Assembly (NCBI RefSeq): GCF_030247185.1
Contig: NC_080571.1
Coordinates: 39,897,502-39,961,501, forward strand
Reading direction: 5' to 3'
DNA: 64,000 nucleotides
Source: Malaya genurostris
Taxonomy: Eukaryota > Arthropoda > Insecta > Diptera > Culicidae
The notes beneath the pieces were generated by a model that saw only the letters and a program-made list of their open reading frames with translations, searched no databases and was not told the origin of the DNA. The position numbers and the translations under genes are program-made. Shown one piece after another: positions 1 through 12,181 of the stretch (within the stretch, counting starts at the first letter, position 1; every line of letters begins with the position of its first letter).

Positions 1-796
1 GATGACGAAATAAAAACGACAGAACGAACAACGACTTTTACCAATCTAAAAATAAAGTCAATCTAATGAAATTTATTATACTGGAAGCCACTCCGAGAAA
101 CTAAAGTCTACTCTACAAGCAAGAAGTCGAATGGTTTTTATTGTAGAATTAGAAATATTCCAATTTACTTTTCTTTGTGGAATCTTATAATCTCACTTCA
201 GATAGGACGTAGTTGCTTATGTCACTCGAAATTTTGAAGAGAGTAGTCGTCTTACAACAAAAACCTTTAAATCATTTAACTAAATCCGAATTGTTCGTTG
301 CGTTTGCAGGAAAGCCTGTGGAACCAAAATTGAATGATGTTGAAACAATCTTCACTCAAACATATTCCTAAAATGTTTTAATTGTAAACTAACACGGGAA
401 GTTTCCTAAAATACTGAATATTTTGCCATCAATGTCCCTGCAATTAAACTACCACTCTGCTGTATTATTGTCCGCACAGTAGCCCATCCTAGCACCACAA
501 ACGGCTCTGTTGACAATCATAAATTATTTTTCAGTACAAACGAATTGATTTGCCCTCGGGTAGTATCGGTGACTAACGGGTGCATTTAGTTCCACGCCAT
601 AAACCGTGCGAACATTGCGTGCTGAAAGTTTTAGAATATTACATTTTTTATTATGCTGTGAGTACATCATCATGATGAATAGCTAATACGCTAGAATTTA
701 TTTTGCTCTGACGGAACATTGCTTCTAGATTTCTAAACTCGATTCACAACTTGATACCAAATGTACTCCTAATTACCCAAGTAACCATATGCATTA
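1..796. other. AT-rich intergenic DNA, no gene seen
   Basis: No open frame with recognisable protein content on either strand, no tRNA-like fold and no clear repeat structure were seen. The stretch ends at a TA dinucleotide (795-796) that is the target site of the mariner copy beginning at 797. Confidence 0.5.
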
Positions 797-1712
797 CGAG
801 GTCTGTTCAAAAAGTTCCCGGAATTTTTTAATTGCGCGCGTCTGGAGAGTCCGGTGATCAAACATTTTTTTTTATTGTGTTGCTACATATGTCCCTAATG
901 TATGGTGAAATTTTCAGCTGTATTCATTGTTTACATTCTGTCTTGTAGCGGCTGGTGTAGACGTGTTTTTTTGAGCTCGGCGATTTTTGTTAGTTTAAAC
1001 AATGGAAGAATTGAAGAGTCAAAGAATTTTTATTAAATTTTGCGTGAAAAATGAAATAAAGTGTAACCAAGTGTGCGAAATGTTACAGAGAGCCTACGGT
1101 GAGTCTGCTATGGAAAAAACAAGTGTTTACGAGTGATATAAGCGTTTCCAAGATGGCCGCGAAGACGTTGAAGACGACGAACGCTCCGGTCGACCCAGCA
1201 CGTCAATAATCGATGAAAATGTGGGAAAAGTGGAAAAAATGATTATGGATGATCGCCGAATCACTATTAGAGAAGTTGCTGATGAAGTTGGCATAACAGT
1301 TGGCTCATGCCATCATATTTTTTCAAATGTTTTGGGCATGAAACGAGTGGCAGCAAAATTCATCGTTGCTTATTCGTGATTTTCTGGCTAAAAACAAGAC
1401 TTTAATCATGCCCCAACCTCATTATTCACCAGATATCGCTCCGTGTGATTTTTTCCTGTTCCCAAAGTTGAAGAGACCCATGAAAGGACAGCGTTTTTCA
1501 TCGATTGAAGAGATAAAGGCAGAATCGCTGAGAGTGCTACAGAGCATTACAAAAAGTGACTATCAGGGGTGTTTCGAAGACTGGAAAAAACGCTGGCATA
1601 AGTGTATTATATCTAGGGGGATTACTTTGAAGGGGACCATATAGATGTAGACGAATAAATAAATATTTTTTTAGAAAAATGATAATTCCGGGTACTTTTT
1701 GAACAGACCTCG
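797..1712 (+). mobile_element. mariner-type transposon copy, internally deleted
   Basis: This 916-bp element has matching termini: the left end starts CGAGGTCTGTTCAAAAAGT and the right end is its inverse complement with few changes. A TA duplication flanks it (795-796 and 1713-1714), as expected for Tc1/mariner insertion. Inside is a broken mariner transposase frame. The intact ends with a shortened middle mean it could be mobilised only by transposase supplied elsewhere. Family-level placement inside mariner is not attempted. Confidence 0.85.
1002..1644 (+). pseudogene. mariner transposase remnant, stop codon plus internal deletion
   Basis: The frame opens at the ATG at 1002 (MEELKSQRIF...) and carries the mariner N-terminal DNA-binding region, including GRPSTS and REVADEVG-like helix-turn-helix text. 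A TGA at 1134 falls where mariners normally have Trp in a Tyr-Glu-Trp-Tyr motif, so it is a simple W-to-stop change. Near 1355-1366 the text jumps from the end of the HTH region straight to the region after the second catalytic Asp (LIRDFLAKNKT, then SPDIAPCDFFLFPKL), in a different frame. The segment with the first two catalytic Asp residues is missing. The C-terminal YSPDIAPCDFFLFPKLK block is the classic mariner signature. Not functional. Confidence 0.85.
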
Positions 1713-1716
1713 TATA

Positions 1717-3045
1717 TCACTGCACATTTACAACTCTAGTTTTACATTGTTAATGTATAATTACACTAACCCTACATACTTTAACGCAATGTGCATCAAA
1801 TTGGCATTCAAAATGTAACTGAGCATTATTTTACAACAACCTTTCGCCGTGCTATATATTGACATTCAATGCTATATTTTGAAGCAACGAAACTTTAATA
1901 ATAACAGTGCAAGGAAATTGAATAGCTGCGTTAAATCAATTTCTTGGTATTGATAAAAAGTGGAGTAGTGATCTTCATTTATTTATGTTGAATATTAAAT
2001 ATCTTTTTTAATATTTGAATTTTATTCGTAACTCATTATTTTAGCACTCTTATTGCTTTGTGACATTTATAATCTACAGTTGAAATTGTTACCATCGATA
2101 AAGTAGATATCTGCTTCACCTGTCATAACCTATAAGAGTCTAGAAACACCCTTTTCAGCTTCATAATAGCATTGTAAAAACATGTGTATCTCCGCTGCAT
2201 TTATTCAATTTCTTCACGCGAATTTTTAAAGCTGATATAATGTAAAGTTATAATGCATCGTGGTTACTTGGGTAATTCCATGTTTCTTCCGCCATCTTCA
2301 TTGCATTTCGATATGTTGATTGTCGAAAATACGTTGACGTTTTTTCTAAAAAAACTTTCGATTTGCTTTTTTCATGCATTGCTTTTCACGTTCAATCAAC
2401 ACTTCGGACATGTGAAATACGATTTTAAGATTTCAAACAGGGAGATTTTGACGTTAACGACACCATGCGTTCCGGTAAGCGACTCGTATACTGTAAACTA
2501 GATGTACCTAGAAATAAATACTTTCGCAACCGATTCGTACACTGTAAACTACGCTCCCAGAGCTTCCGCATCGTAATGATTGTTCTGTTCCTCGTTAAGG
2601 CAAGAGCATGAGGAAGAACTCGTTGTGTTAATCGCAATTAGTACAAAAATAATCTAGTATTTTATTAAATTTACTAGAAAATACGAGTCATCTGGTTGAA
2701 CTTATATTTACCCATAACTGGTTAAAAAGTATTTCAATAATTTAACTAGACTCTGAGTTTGTGCACTTTTATTGGATTCAAAGTAGAATGTACTCATGAT
2801 CAAATAAAAGTGCACAAACTCAGGGTTAGGATCATTTCACTGACAGCGATAGCACTGAACAAACATGACATCAACACTAATACGACATCAGTATCGTATT
2901 GTAACATTAATATTGGCGTTTTAGCCATACATTTGAAATTTAAATGCATAAAACACTTCAGTTGCTCTGCTTTTTAAATAGCTTGATATGATTATAAAGT
3001 GCAAACATAAATTGAAAAAGTGACATTATGCTGTAAATACTACCT
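1717..3045. other. intergenic, with one short perfect hairpin
   Basis: No gene recognised. A hairpin lies at 2753-2823: arms of about 22 nt (CTGAGTTTGTGCACTTTTAT and its complement) around a loop of about 26 nt. It is probably a tiny foldback or remnant MITE. Short ORFs here (2253-2501, 2425-2637, 2759-2977) have no recognisable content, and one runs through the hairpin. Confidence 0.5.
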
Positions 3046-4090
3046 TGATCAAAAAGTTCCTGGAATCACCATCGTGTGGCGCTCTCAGTTACCCGATTAG
3101 ATTTTTTAGGTTGCCACATCTGTCATTGATTTTCTATCAAATTTTAGTTCGATACATGAACATTTTTAAAAGTTAAGCAAAGTACATCTGCGATTGTGCG
3201 TGTCTTCGATTTTGAACAATTTTCAATATGAAAGTAAATTTTGCAACACTTTTGAAAAATTACTTATTTTCTTTATATTTTCTTATAGTAGAACATTTCA
3301 AGAATATTCTGTGACATTTTCAAGCCTATTGGAACGAGACTCTGGAAGTTATGGGCAATTATCTCTGGCTATCTCATTCTGCGGAGAAGCAAGAGCTCGG
3401 CGCACAGGCCCAAGACTTCTACTTCGATCGACTTCAAAACTTTCATTATAATAAATTATAAAAGACAAAATATGATATATTTTTTTTCAAATTTTGCACA
3501 CACTTTCTACATTAAAAAATCAGACCCCAACGTTTTTCTTTCGTTGTTTGTTACTTTGGGGAGGTTTAACAGCTACAAAATGGCGGATTTTTTATGAAAA
3601 ATCGTAGTTTTCACTTTGAACAACCACCAAACATTTACAAATTTAAAAAATCAAACAGAAACGTTGGGGTCTAGAAAAACTTCAACTCTAACTATGCTGC
3701 GTTCATTTGTTCACTTCTGATTAGTCTGCGCTGGGACACCGCAAATCATGATTTTTAAGAAGTGTCCTCAAAAATACCTCTTCACCGACTTATTTCTCAA
3801 TATTTTTCAACGAAAAAATTACAAAATGTTGTTCGAATGATGCTTTTCATCATGCAAAACATTTGAATTTATTTTGTTGAACGATAGTTCTGGAAAAAAT
3901 TAGCAAAAATGATTATTTCTTTCATCGTTTAGACCCCTCGGGCGTTATGAGACGTTTGCGTGAAGTAATTCGCCGAAAAAGATCAGATTTGTGGGCAAAC
4001 AACTCGTGAATCTTGCACCACGATAACGCACCGTCACACAATGCCCTCGTTATCCGTGAACATTTGACTAAAAACGAAACGAATACCATT
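3046..4090 (+). mobile_element. second mariner relic, split by other repeat DNA
   Basis: The left end (about 3046-3080, GATCAAAAAGTTCCTGGAAT) resembles a mariner terminus. The coding trace is only at 3941-4090, reading VMRRLREVIRRKRSDLW, then an in-frame TGA, then ILHHDNAPSHNALVIREHL. This contains the second catalytic Asp block (HHDNAPSH) of mariner transposases. The sequence between (about 3180-3930) is unrelated AT-rich DNA. It includes an inverted pair of a GACCCCAACGTTT motif near 3527 and 3667, suggesting a later insertion. No right terminus was found. Confidence 0.65.
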
Positions 4091-4099
4091 ACCATACCA

Positions 4100-5393
4100 A
4101 TACAAGAATGAGCATAACTTGATCATGAATATCTCGAGTCGTACTAAACGTAGCAATATAGTTCATTTACATGCCATCAGAAATATGATCACAAATTTGT
4201 GTTTAATTTTTCAACAGTGTGAGATAACCATAAATAACTCTAAAACTAAGTTTTCTCAAACCTTTGGAAACAAAGAGGAACACTCACCACGCTTGCCTGC
4301 CTTTCTCGTACCCGCGACGACGGCTTTGTGGAAGTCAAGCACACATCAGTTCCGATGTTCAACTTTACGAGTATGAAAGGTAAATCATGGGCGAAAATCG
4401 ATGATTTCTTCTTGTGCTTTGAACAGAACTGGACGTGTTGGTGAAGACCTTCCACAAATAGCAGTAACCACAGACTTCCTGCGTGATATCGTGCCTCAAA
4501 CGCTCAGTTCGTGTTCTCATTCTCTTTCGAAGGTCGTGGCAAGCAGTCGCTGAACTCAGAACCTGTATTCTGGTCCACCTAAATTGTGATTTTAATTTAG
4601 AATTTAGTTTCAAAATTTAATTCTAGATTACAGGTTTAGTAATAAATACTATGACTCGGGAACTGCACCCTACTTCTGGGCCCGAGAAACTAATCCAGCA
4701 TCTTGATTTTGGATTTCAACTTCAGACTGCATGAACAAAATTCAGGATATGAATTTTAGATCTGGATTCTAAAATTAAATGTTAGATCTGAACTCCGAAC
4801 CTGAATTTGACCTGACTTCAAAACAGAACTTAACTCCTGAATCAAGTTTTAGAATTCAATTTCTAAATTCAGTTTAAGAATTCCCAGAACCTGCATGCTG
4901 GAACTAAATTCGTTACATGGATTCTGGAGCTAGATTTTCGAACTAAACTAAGTTCGGATCCAGGATTCTATAGAAATGAGTGCAGTTCGATAATTCTAGA
5001 ACTAAATTTATGACCCTATTGTTTGATCTCGATTCCGAACCTGAAATTGACAATTGAACCTGAACCTGCATTTTAATTAATTCAAAACCGTTTCCTTCTG
5101 ACCGGTTTGGAGTCAAAATTGAACGATTTTGATATCCTTATGTTGGACTTCTCACTTAGCATAATTGAAACCACAAGTTTTCTATTGAAAACATCTATAA
5201 TTGATGATTCATGGTTTCAAAAACAGAATCAGAATATTCCGAGATTGAAAACGCACTGAACTGCAAGATGTATTTTTTTTCACGCAAATGTATGGAAACT
5301 CAACGCCTACTCTAATGCATGAATAAATGCAAGAGAACTCATGGTCTGAGTAAATTCTACTCAAATCTATACTGAATTTTTGACATATTCATT
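4100..5393. repeat. intergenic, degenerate short-period repeat
   Basis: From about 4570 to 5090 the sequence is a decayed array of short units built from variants of AATTCTAGAACTAAATTT and GAACCTGAATTT, with no constant period. About 4115-4260 resembles 16210-16370, both containing GTGAATATCTCGA-like text, then ATATGATCA, then GAGATAAC, so that is a separate dispersed repeat. No gene was seen; the overlapping ORFs at 4119-4613 look random. Confidence 0.5.
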
Positions 5394-5795
5394 CCTATTC
5401 TGTACGTCGATCGACTCGAAATATTCCGATCGAATATGCAATTTCCATTCTGCATTCCGTTCGGGTTGGGTATGGACTCAAATATCATTCGTTCGAGTTG
5501 TTCAATTTTCGAACATTACTCGATCGACTTGCGTACGTATTACTTCTGTTCGGTTTAGAATCGTTCTAATTCGTATATACAAGTGTGACAGTTTCGTTTA
5601 CTAAGAAATGAATAATATAAATAATATAGAACGTGTAAGTAACTTTGATGGTTAGTGTTCGAAATTTCAAATGTTTCCGAACGAGAGTGGATCGAATCAT
5701 ACAAGTCGAACGGAATAAAAAATGAAAAATTCGAACTCGAACGAAAGTGTAGATTCGTTCGTATCACAAATTCGTCAGATTGCAGAATCGGGGTG
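5394..5795 (+). mobile_element. MITE-like element, copy A of an inverted pair
   Basis: About 402 bp, beginning CCTATTCTGTACGTCGATCG and ending GCAGAATCGGGGTG. Read inward, its two ends are similar (CCTATTCTG and CACCCCGATTCTG), so the unit may have its own short inverted ends. It is rich in GTTCGA and CGATCG motifs. Its inverse complement appears at 5981-6371 at roughly 88-90% identity by eye. No coding content; the ORFs within both copies are mirror artefacts. Confidence 0.7.
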
Positions 5796-5980
5796 ATTAT
5801 TATAGTTTATGAAGTTGAGTAATCGAAACTCAAACCATGAGTTATGTGCAAAGAGCGTGTTTGATTGACAAATAACAAGGATGTGACAGTTCTCCCTAAA
5901 CAGTTTTTCATCTGATGTTAAAATTCCAACATGGAACAAAGAGAGGTCATTAAATTCAACACACAACTTGGTAAAACTAC

Positions 5981-6371
5981 CACCCCGATTCTGCAATCCG
6001 ACGGATTTGTGATACGAACGAATCTACACTTTCGTTCGAGTTCGAACTTTGCATTCATTATTCCGTTCGACTTGTATGATTCGATCGACTCTCGTTCGGG
6101 AACACTTGAAATTTCGAACACTAATAATCAAAGCTGTCAACACTACTTAAACGTTCTACATTATTTATATTTTTCATTTCTTAGTAAACGAAACCGTCAC
6201 AGTTGTATAAACAAATTAGAACGAATCTAAACCGAACAGAAGTAATACGTACGCAACTCGATCGAGTAATGTTCGAAAATTTAACAACTCGAACGAATGA
6301 TATTCGAGTTCATACCCAACTCGATATTCGATCGGAATATTTCGAATCGATCGACGTACAGAATAGGGGTG
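5981..6371 (-). mobile_element. MITE-like element, copy B, inverted relative to copy A
   Basis: About 391 bp, beginning CACCCCGATTCTGCAATCC and ending CAGAATAGGGGTG, so both ends are present. It pairs with copy A across a 185-bp spacer (5796-5980). The arrangement is either two copies inserted head-to-head or one foldback element. A transcript through both could form a hairpin of about 390 bp. Confidence 0.7.
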
Positions 6372-6429
6372 TACATCAGAAAAAATCCGATCAATGCAAC
6401 AAGTGTATGTTTGTCTCGAGCAAACGTTT

Positions 6430-7250
6430 TTTATTTGTGACACAAACGTTTCTTGGAAAGCCGAGTGTCACTAGAGGATGACAAACGTGAAGGAAGATCA
6501 ATTTCAGCTCGCACATTCGAAATGATTGAAAAATCTCGTGATTATGTTTCGAGTGATCGTAAGGCTTCTCTTTAAATGATAGAAGAGGCTTTGGATATCG
6601 AAAAAGAAACGATTCGTCTCAGTCTTCGTGAGCATTTGGGCAAAACAAAGGTATGTACAAAGGAGGAGCAGAAATCACTACGTCTCAATCATTCCAGAGA
6701 GGTTGTTGCAGCCGCCAGAAATGATCCAAACTTCCTGAAATCAATTGTTACTGGTAACGAATCAGAATTAATTGGCTCAAGTGGCACGTTCCCCGTTCTC
6801 TTTCAGGAATCAAACCTATGCTTAACACTTCTTTCGAAAGCAAAGGCATCATCCACAAAGATTACGTTTCAACAAGTCAAACGATCACTGTCGCATTTTA
6901 TATCAAAGTTTTAATGTATTTGAGAGCCAGAATCCGTCGTACTCGACCCGACTATCGCGATCCAGAGAAACGGTGCCCGTTATCTAGTTTGTGTGTTGGA
7001 CCACCCACCATATCCATGTGATTTGGCACCGTGTAACTTCTCCTTGTTTCCAAAGTTGAATTTGAAATTGAAAGGCTGCTTTTTTGAAGATGTTGAAACC
7101 ATCAAATCTTCGGCTTCGATACGAGCATTGGAGGCTATTCAACATTTGAATCACTGTTGAATCGCTGTAAGAAATGTATTAAATTGAAACTCAAGAAATC
7201 TTTTTTATTTTTGATTTATGGAATCAGACTCGAAACTTAAAGGACGCACT
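6430..7250 (+). pseudogene. mariner transposase relic of a different subfamily
   Basis: The frame traces a mariner transposase without its N-terminus: LEDDKREGRS and MIEEALDIEKETIRLSLREHLG (second HTH), then EVVAAARNDPNFLKSIVTGNES. There the usual catalytic Asp of the GDES motif is Asn. Later frames recover PYPCDLAPCNFSLFPKLN and a C-terminal remnant to about 7160. Stops and frameshifts are present, for example TAA at 6573-6575. The 5' side abuts MITE copy B. Its wording differs from the 797-1712 copy, so it belongs to another mariner lineage. Confidence 0.75.
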
Positions 7251-7261
7251 GTGTATGTCAA

Positions 7262-9031
7262 GAAAACGCACTGTATATGTAATAGAAAATGATAATTACA
7301 TCAAAGTTACAGGAGGAGCGCTCCCCTCAATGATAGAATTAGTTTACAATTTAAACCATCCGTGGCAACACTTTCTGCCGGCAATGTAGCAACCATATGC
7401 AACCGGTTGCACAGCCACCTCAATCTTTTCCCGAAAAGTTGTATTGTTCGCGCGGATCATAAAGCAGTAACGACTCTGGTGCTATCTCGATGTGTTTCAC
7501 CGATGATGGGGTGCGGCCCATTTACAGCGGAAATCTCAAACTGTTCCCTGTCCCATCCGAAGTGGTCTTATTTGAGTTTTATTGCGTATTATGATCATTT
7601 TTATTTCTTTTCAATGCGGTGTGCACTTCGAGTGATGCCCGACATTCGTCCGACTGTATGCTGAATTCTAGCAATGACAATAATGATTGTTTCATTCGAA
7701 TGGTTTTCAAGTGTTTACTGGTAGAACGAAATACTATAGGTTGTAGGGCGAAACAGAATAATATCTCTAAATTCGTTCACCGCTTACCAAATAAATGTCG
7801 GAATGGAAAGGGAAACACTAAATGAATTATCAGTAACGACAAACAAGAATCACTTGAGGGCAACTTACTGGGAAAAAGGCTACATGCGGTGTGACATTTT
7901 CGACGCGGGAAGTGTGATGAACGCGTGAAAATATATTTATTTGCTTTACATCATCTGAAATGACGTGACAGATATTACGGCCGGACACCAACTAAACTGA
8001 ATGGCAGTAGCGTGTCCTGATGTTGTCTCCTGACGGTGTGCGTGGGGATCAAGATTAATCCCGGATTCAAAGCCAGAAGGCACGACGCGTGACGTTGGAA
8101 AGCGAGGAAATAATGTTTCAACGCCTAAGGGAAAAAGGGGTTGAGTCACATTACCGAGCAATCTAACCGTTACGATTCGGTTGACGTTCTGTGCAAATGA
8201 GAACTTAAAACACGGGGGTCAATGAAAAATGAGCTGTAATTTGTATCCTGGTGGCTTTCGATCAACGCATCTTTTCCCACATTTCGAAGGACGTACGTAG
8301 AATATTTAATGGAAGTGAAATTGAGTCGATTATAAAGTGTGAAATTGTGATTTGCATTGGATAGATTAATCAAGTAACAAATTGGTTTATATTGTTTGAC
8401 TGACATTTTGAAGTAGAATACTCTTGGAAACTGTTTCGTAGCTATCAACCACAGTGGAAGACAGCAACTGAAGAAACTAGAGCTTTAAAAAAACTGTCAT
8501 CAATTTAAAACTTCCCACATTATCAGATCCGAATGGATTCCGAATCAATTCCGAATCGGCGAGAAATTTTTATTCGGTTTTCCATGTGGAATTCCGAATC
8601 AAATTTAAAACAGATTTTAAACTGCTCAACGAATATGTTTCAAATAATTGAACATTTGAAACACGAATAGAACACTGTTTTAAATTTCTTACGTGAGCGT
8701 GGGTAGCGAGATCTGACAGGCGAAATGCCAAAGCGTCGAATAGCATATCAGAAATTGTCAATAGTCCAATCCACGTGCGAATGTGTTGGTGTGGCTATTC
8801 TCAGTAGTTGTAAGGTTAATGCTAGTGTGAGTATGTCGAAATAACCCAGTGAATTTTGTCGAGCCGCATCGTGTCAATTATTGAAGACATATATGCAATA
8901 AAAAAACACTGCAATGCCAAGAGAACAGTTGAGAAAAACAAAAAATCGTTTATGAAACTCTATAACACGTAACGGAACTGTCTTCTACTTGGTTCATTAG
9001 TTCATAGCTTACGAAATTCTATATGCATTTT
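7262..9031. other. intergenic, no gene recognised
   Basis: ORFs of up to 100 codons occur on both strands (7362-7664, 7946-8161, 8170-8448), but none carries a domain signature that I recognise. A small cluster of GATTCCGAATCAATTCCGAATC units lies at about 8525-8600 and is probably repeat-derived. Confidence 0.4.
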
Positions 9032-9200
9032 CCGCAGTGTATGATTATGAATCAAAAATGTTTTTATCTCAGTGAAAGATTGAACCCACAACAAACTTTG
9101 ACTTCGGCTCACGTTCTAATTTCGTATATGAATAGATATGTGCACTCTGCATCGGTGTGAGTAACAGAGACGTCAAATTGCTCAATATAAACAGGAAATG
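9032..9200 (+). repeat. dispersed repeat, related to 25612-26385 without its insert
   Basis: The sequence TCCGCAGTGTATGA...CTCAGTG...GAACCCA...ACTCTGCATCGGTGTG...AACAGAGACGTCAAAT recurs at 25612-25666 and 26336-26375. There the two halves are separated by the 653-bp hAT-like element. The middle of this copy differs, so it is a relative of the target, not an exact empty site. Confidence 0.6.
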
Positions 9201-10159
9201 TTTTGCACCGAATAATACAGTATCATTTAAAAGCACTGTAGCTTACTATCATCGAGAAATTTTCTCTAGCAGTTCGTGACAAAACTTTATATCGTTTTCG
9301 AAATTATTTATTTTGTATGTTTGTTTCTGATTTGAAGCATTACAGTGAGTTGACATAACACCAATTCATTAACAGACAAATGTTTATCAGTATTTAAATC
9401 TTCGCGTTCAGATCATCAAACTCGCCTTAAAGCTCTAAACGCTAAATTTCTTCGGAAAATGCGGACAACAGTTTCCAAGTCAATCGGATTGACGGTATTG
9501 ATTCCGGCAGCTGTCAAAAATTTGTAGGCGAAATTGCGTCATTCTTTCGTCACGTCGCGTCCTACAACATCGCTTCTTTTCGTCCGTTACACCAGGTAAA
9601 TGAGATGAAAATACTGGTATATTGAGATAAGAAGCTTAGCATACCATGTTTGGTAGTGCAAAAGCAATGTTATTATCCTTCATTTATACTTATAAACCAA
9701 AGGCGCTAAAAACATAGGACCGATTCAAAATGGTTCTACCAGTCATGTATGGCAAAAATCCGGCAGAAACAGAACCGTTAATAACCGTTAGGTGAAATTC
9801 ACTGCGGGAATCGGTCGTTGTATTGTATGTATTTTAGACTCTTGCCGAAATTCTGTCAGCATTCTGGCAAAACCTTCCGGCAGACGCTGCCAGGCCTTAT
9901 GGGCTCTTGTGTTCGAGCTTCCATACAATGGTAATTCATGCGTTCAAATTCGTGCGCAACGGTGAATTTTCACGGATTTTTACTTGCATACTTTACACAG
10001 GTTTTTCGGAAAAGTGTGTACTAGCTTGGATATCTGTTCTCTTTGCAAACTTCTAAAGTTATTGTCTTCAAAGAAACCAGTAGATCAGTTGTATGAGTTG
10101 AATTCACACTAAACAGTAGAGTATGACTAAAAACAGTATAAGAATCGGGATCAAATCTG
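9201..10159. other. intergenic, possible MITE debris
   Basis: No coding region recognised. A stretch around 9700-9910 contains repeated GGCA/TGCC half-sites (GGCAAAAATCCGGCAG, CTGCCAGG) that look like a short palindromic repeat, but I could not fix its ends. Confidence 0.35.
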
Positions 10160-10330
10160 TACTTAAATAAAAATTCACGTTCAAATTATTTGAAAAATCA
10201 CGTGAAATGGTTTCAAACGTCAAAGTCATTAGTTTTATTGACAAATATGAATGACATGCGAACATGAATAGAATCATCACATACAATTTACGTGAATTTA
10301 TCGAACGTCAAACAGTCCACGTGAACTTCC
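10160..10330 (-). mobile_element. MITE, same family as 62676-62860
   Basis: It begins with AAATAAAAATTCACGTTC and ends near CCACGTGAACTTCC. Its inverse complement closely follows 62676-62860: shared blocks include TTTGACGTT, GATTCTATTCAT-like text, and AAATTATTTGAAAAATCACGTGA. No coding content. Confidence 0.65.
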
Positions 10331-10428
10331 GGTATGCAAATATAGATTATAAAAGTGTCGAAAAGTCAGTCTCTAAAGTGTAAGTAGTTTGGTAATTTAC
10401 TAAGAATCTCTAGTAATAACACCCGGAA

Positions 10429-10575
10429 CACTTTATCTATGAATCACATAACTCTTACTGGATCAAGCATTAAACAGCTTCTAAATGCCAGTTCATTAAA
10501 CACTACGGGAAAAATAGGGTGTAAAATATTCACATAACTTTTCATGTAACTATAATGTGATTATTCTTTTGAGTG
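10429..10575 (+). mobile_element. 147-bp MITE ending TTTTGAGTG
   Basis: It starts CACTTTATCTATGAATCAC and ends TGATTATTCTTTTGAGTG. The same sequence occurs at about 13806-13951 and, inverted and interrupted, at 60632-61010. Landmark blocks are GGATNANGCATTAAACAGC and ATATTCACATAACTTTTCA. Ends of the CACT...AGTG type recur in other MITEs of this window. Confidence 0.65.
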
Positions 10576-10599
10576 TGGATTCGAGATTGGTTTCAAACA

Positions 10600-12181
10600 A
10601 ACTGTTTGGAACCGAACGGAACGGAAGTTTTTGACTGAAATAGTAAAAATATTAAATTGATTGAGCTCTTATTCGAACAAGACTTTGTTGCTCACTCGAG
10701 CACTTTAACATAGCTACTATTCATACATGAACTTTATACATATGAAAATGGACGTGGTAGTACTGCATGCATACAATTTTTCAGATAAGCAATTTGGCTA
10801 ACGGCACAAATGTTCAATTTTCTCATGTATGGGATGATTTCAGATAGTTCATAATCATAAAATCCTGAAAACAATTAGTCATATAAAGGTCAGGTGTTAT
10901 AAATTATTATGATTGACTGCTCATTTCTACCGCTACTGGACAGTATACCAGCCATTCAGGAGCAAGCATCATGATTTTTATTAGGTGAAATAAGATGTAG
11001 CGGACCTCATCATATGCATAATATTCAATTGCTTATGACCGAACGAGGAACGACTGGTATTGAAAATCGTTTCAAGTCAGACTTGCCACACTACGCCGTA
11101 TATTTACAACTCGTAATTTGGAGCTAGTCCACCTAGCGGAAGTTTTTACAGCACCCGTATCATCCAGCGAACAAGGTACCATTCGAAAAGATTGTTATCA
11201 AAGTACAACCGAACAGCCGTTTGGATATCCCAATGATAAAAATGAATTAAATACCAAATCAAATTAAAATGAATAGAAATATGAATACATCAGCTATCGT
11301 CGTTAGAGCTACCTATAAAAACGACAGTTTTGGGCAGTTTGCCATCGCCGGAAGTTTGTTGTACTGTTTTATGACGCAGAACTTTCTTTCCCTTTTGCGA
11401 AGTGGGTCAATACGCCAAGAGAATATTTGGAGAAAGTTAATGTTTAGGGAACCACTAAATTGGCAACCCAGATAGGATCCACACAATTATCTTCATAGTA
11501 TGTAGTTATACAGCAGCTATCAATCTCTCTCATCAGAGGTAGTAATCGATCGGGCATGATCGTTCACTATATTCGCCACTGGACCGTTCCTATAGTCTAT
11601 TTTTTCTCAGTAATAAAATGTTTAACTTATGTGATAGTGTGACATTACCTTACGGATGACGGAATACCCGTAACGTACAGTTAATTCCGATCTAGAACAG
11701 TTCAATTGACCAAATATTTTCATATCAACCCGACGATTTGTTTCTTGGGATTTCCGTTTCGCTAACATGTTCAGGCTAGTTCAATGGCAGAGCAGTTCTT
11801 ACATGAAGACTCTACCAAAAATACCAAATCAATTATTGCCCACTCCTTGAAGTCGGGGAATTGTAATTCAACGAAGGAAAAGAACTTTTTGCAAAGATTG
11901 TTAAAATCTGTTCATTTTCAACGAAGATATCGATATTTTCATGTAAACGACTTTTCTCCCTATTCCAGTGCACAGTGGTCCCAAATTACACCGAAACGTA
12001 TGTTTTGTTCGCGTTTCGGAGGTTGATTACCGAGCCTGTATGCCTTCAGAATATTTTTTTCTTGATAGTAATCGACCTAGAAGTGAGGCTGAAGTTATGA
12101 TTTGTCTATATTGCATCATAAAGGATTCATTTCTTCGGAGAAGATGTAGACCATATTATAACAAGTAAACATGCCTAACAC
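10600..12181. other. intergenic, no gene recognised
   Basis: Only short ORFs (11269-11475, 11784-12026, 11968-12168) without recognisable domains. No clear repeat boundaries were found. Codon use and composition look non-coding. Confidence 0.4.

Noticed and set aside
5931..6481. Overlapping ORFs in the 5.4-6.5 kb region
   Set aside because: They lie in the inverted MITE pair and have mirror versions in the other arm; not coding.
7362..7664. 100-codon ORF MATLSAGNVATICNRL...
   Set aside because: No domain in either strand, no splice context, and composition like surrounding intergenic DNA.
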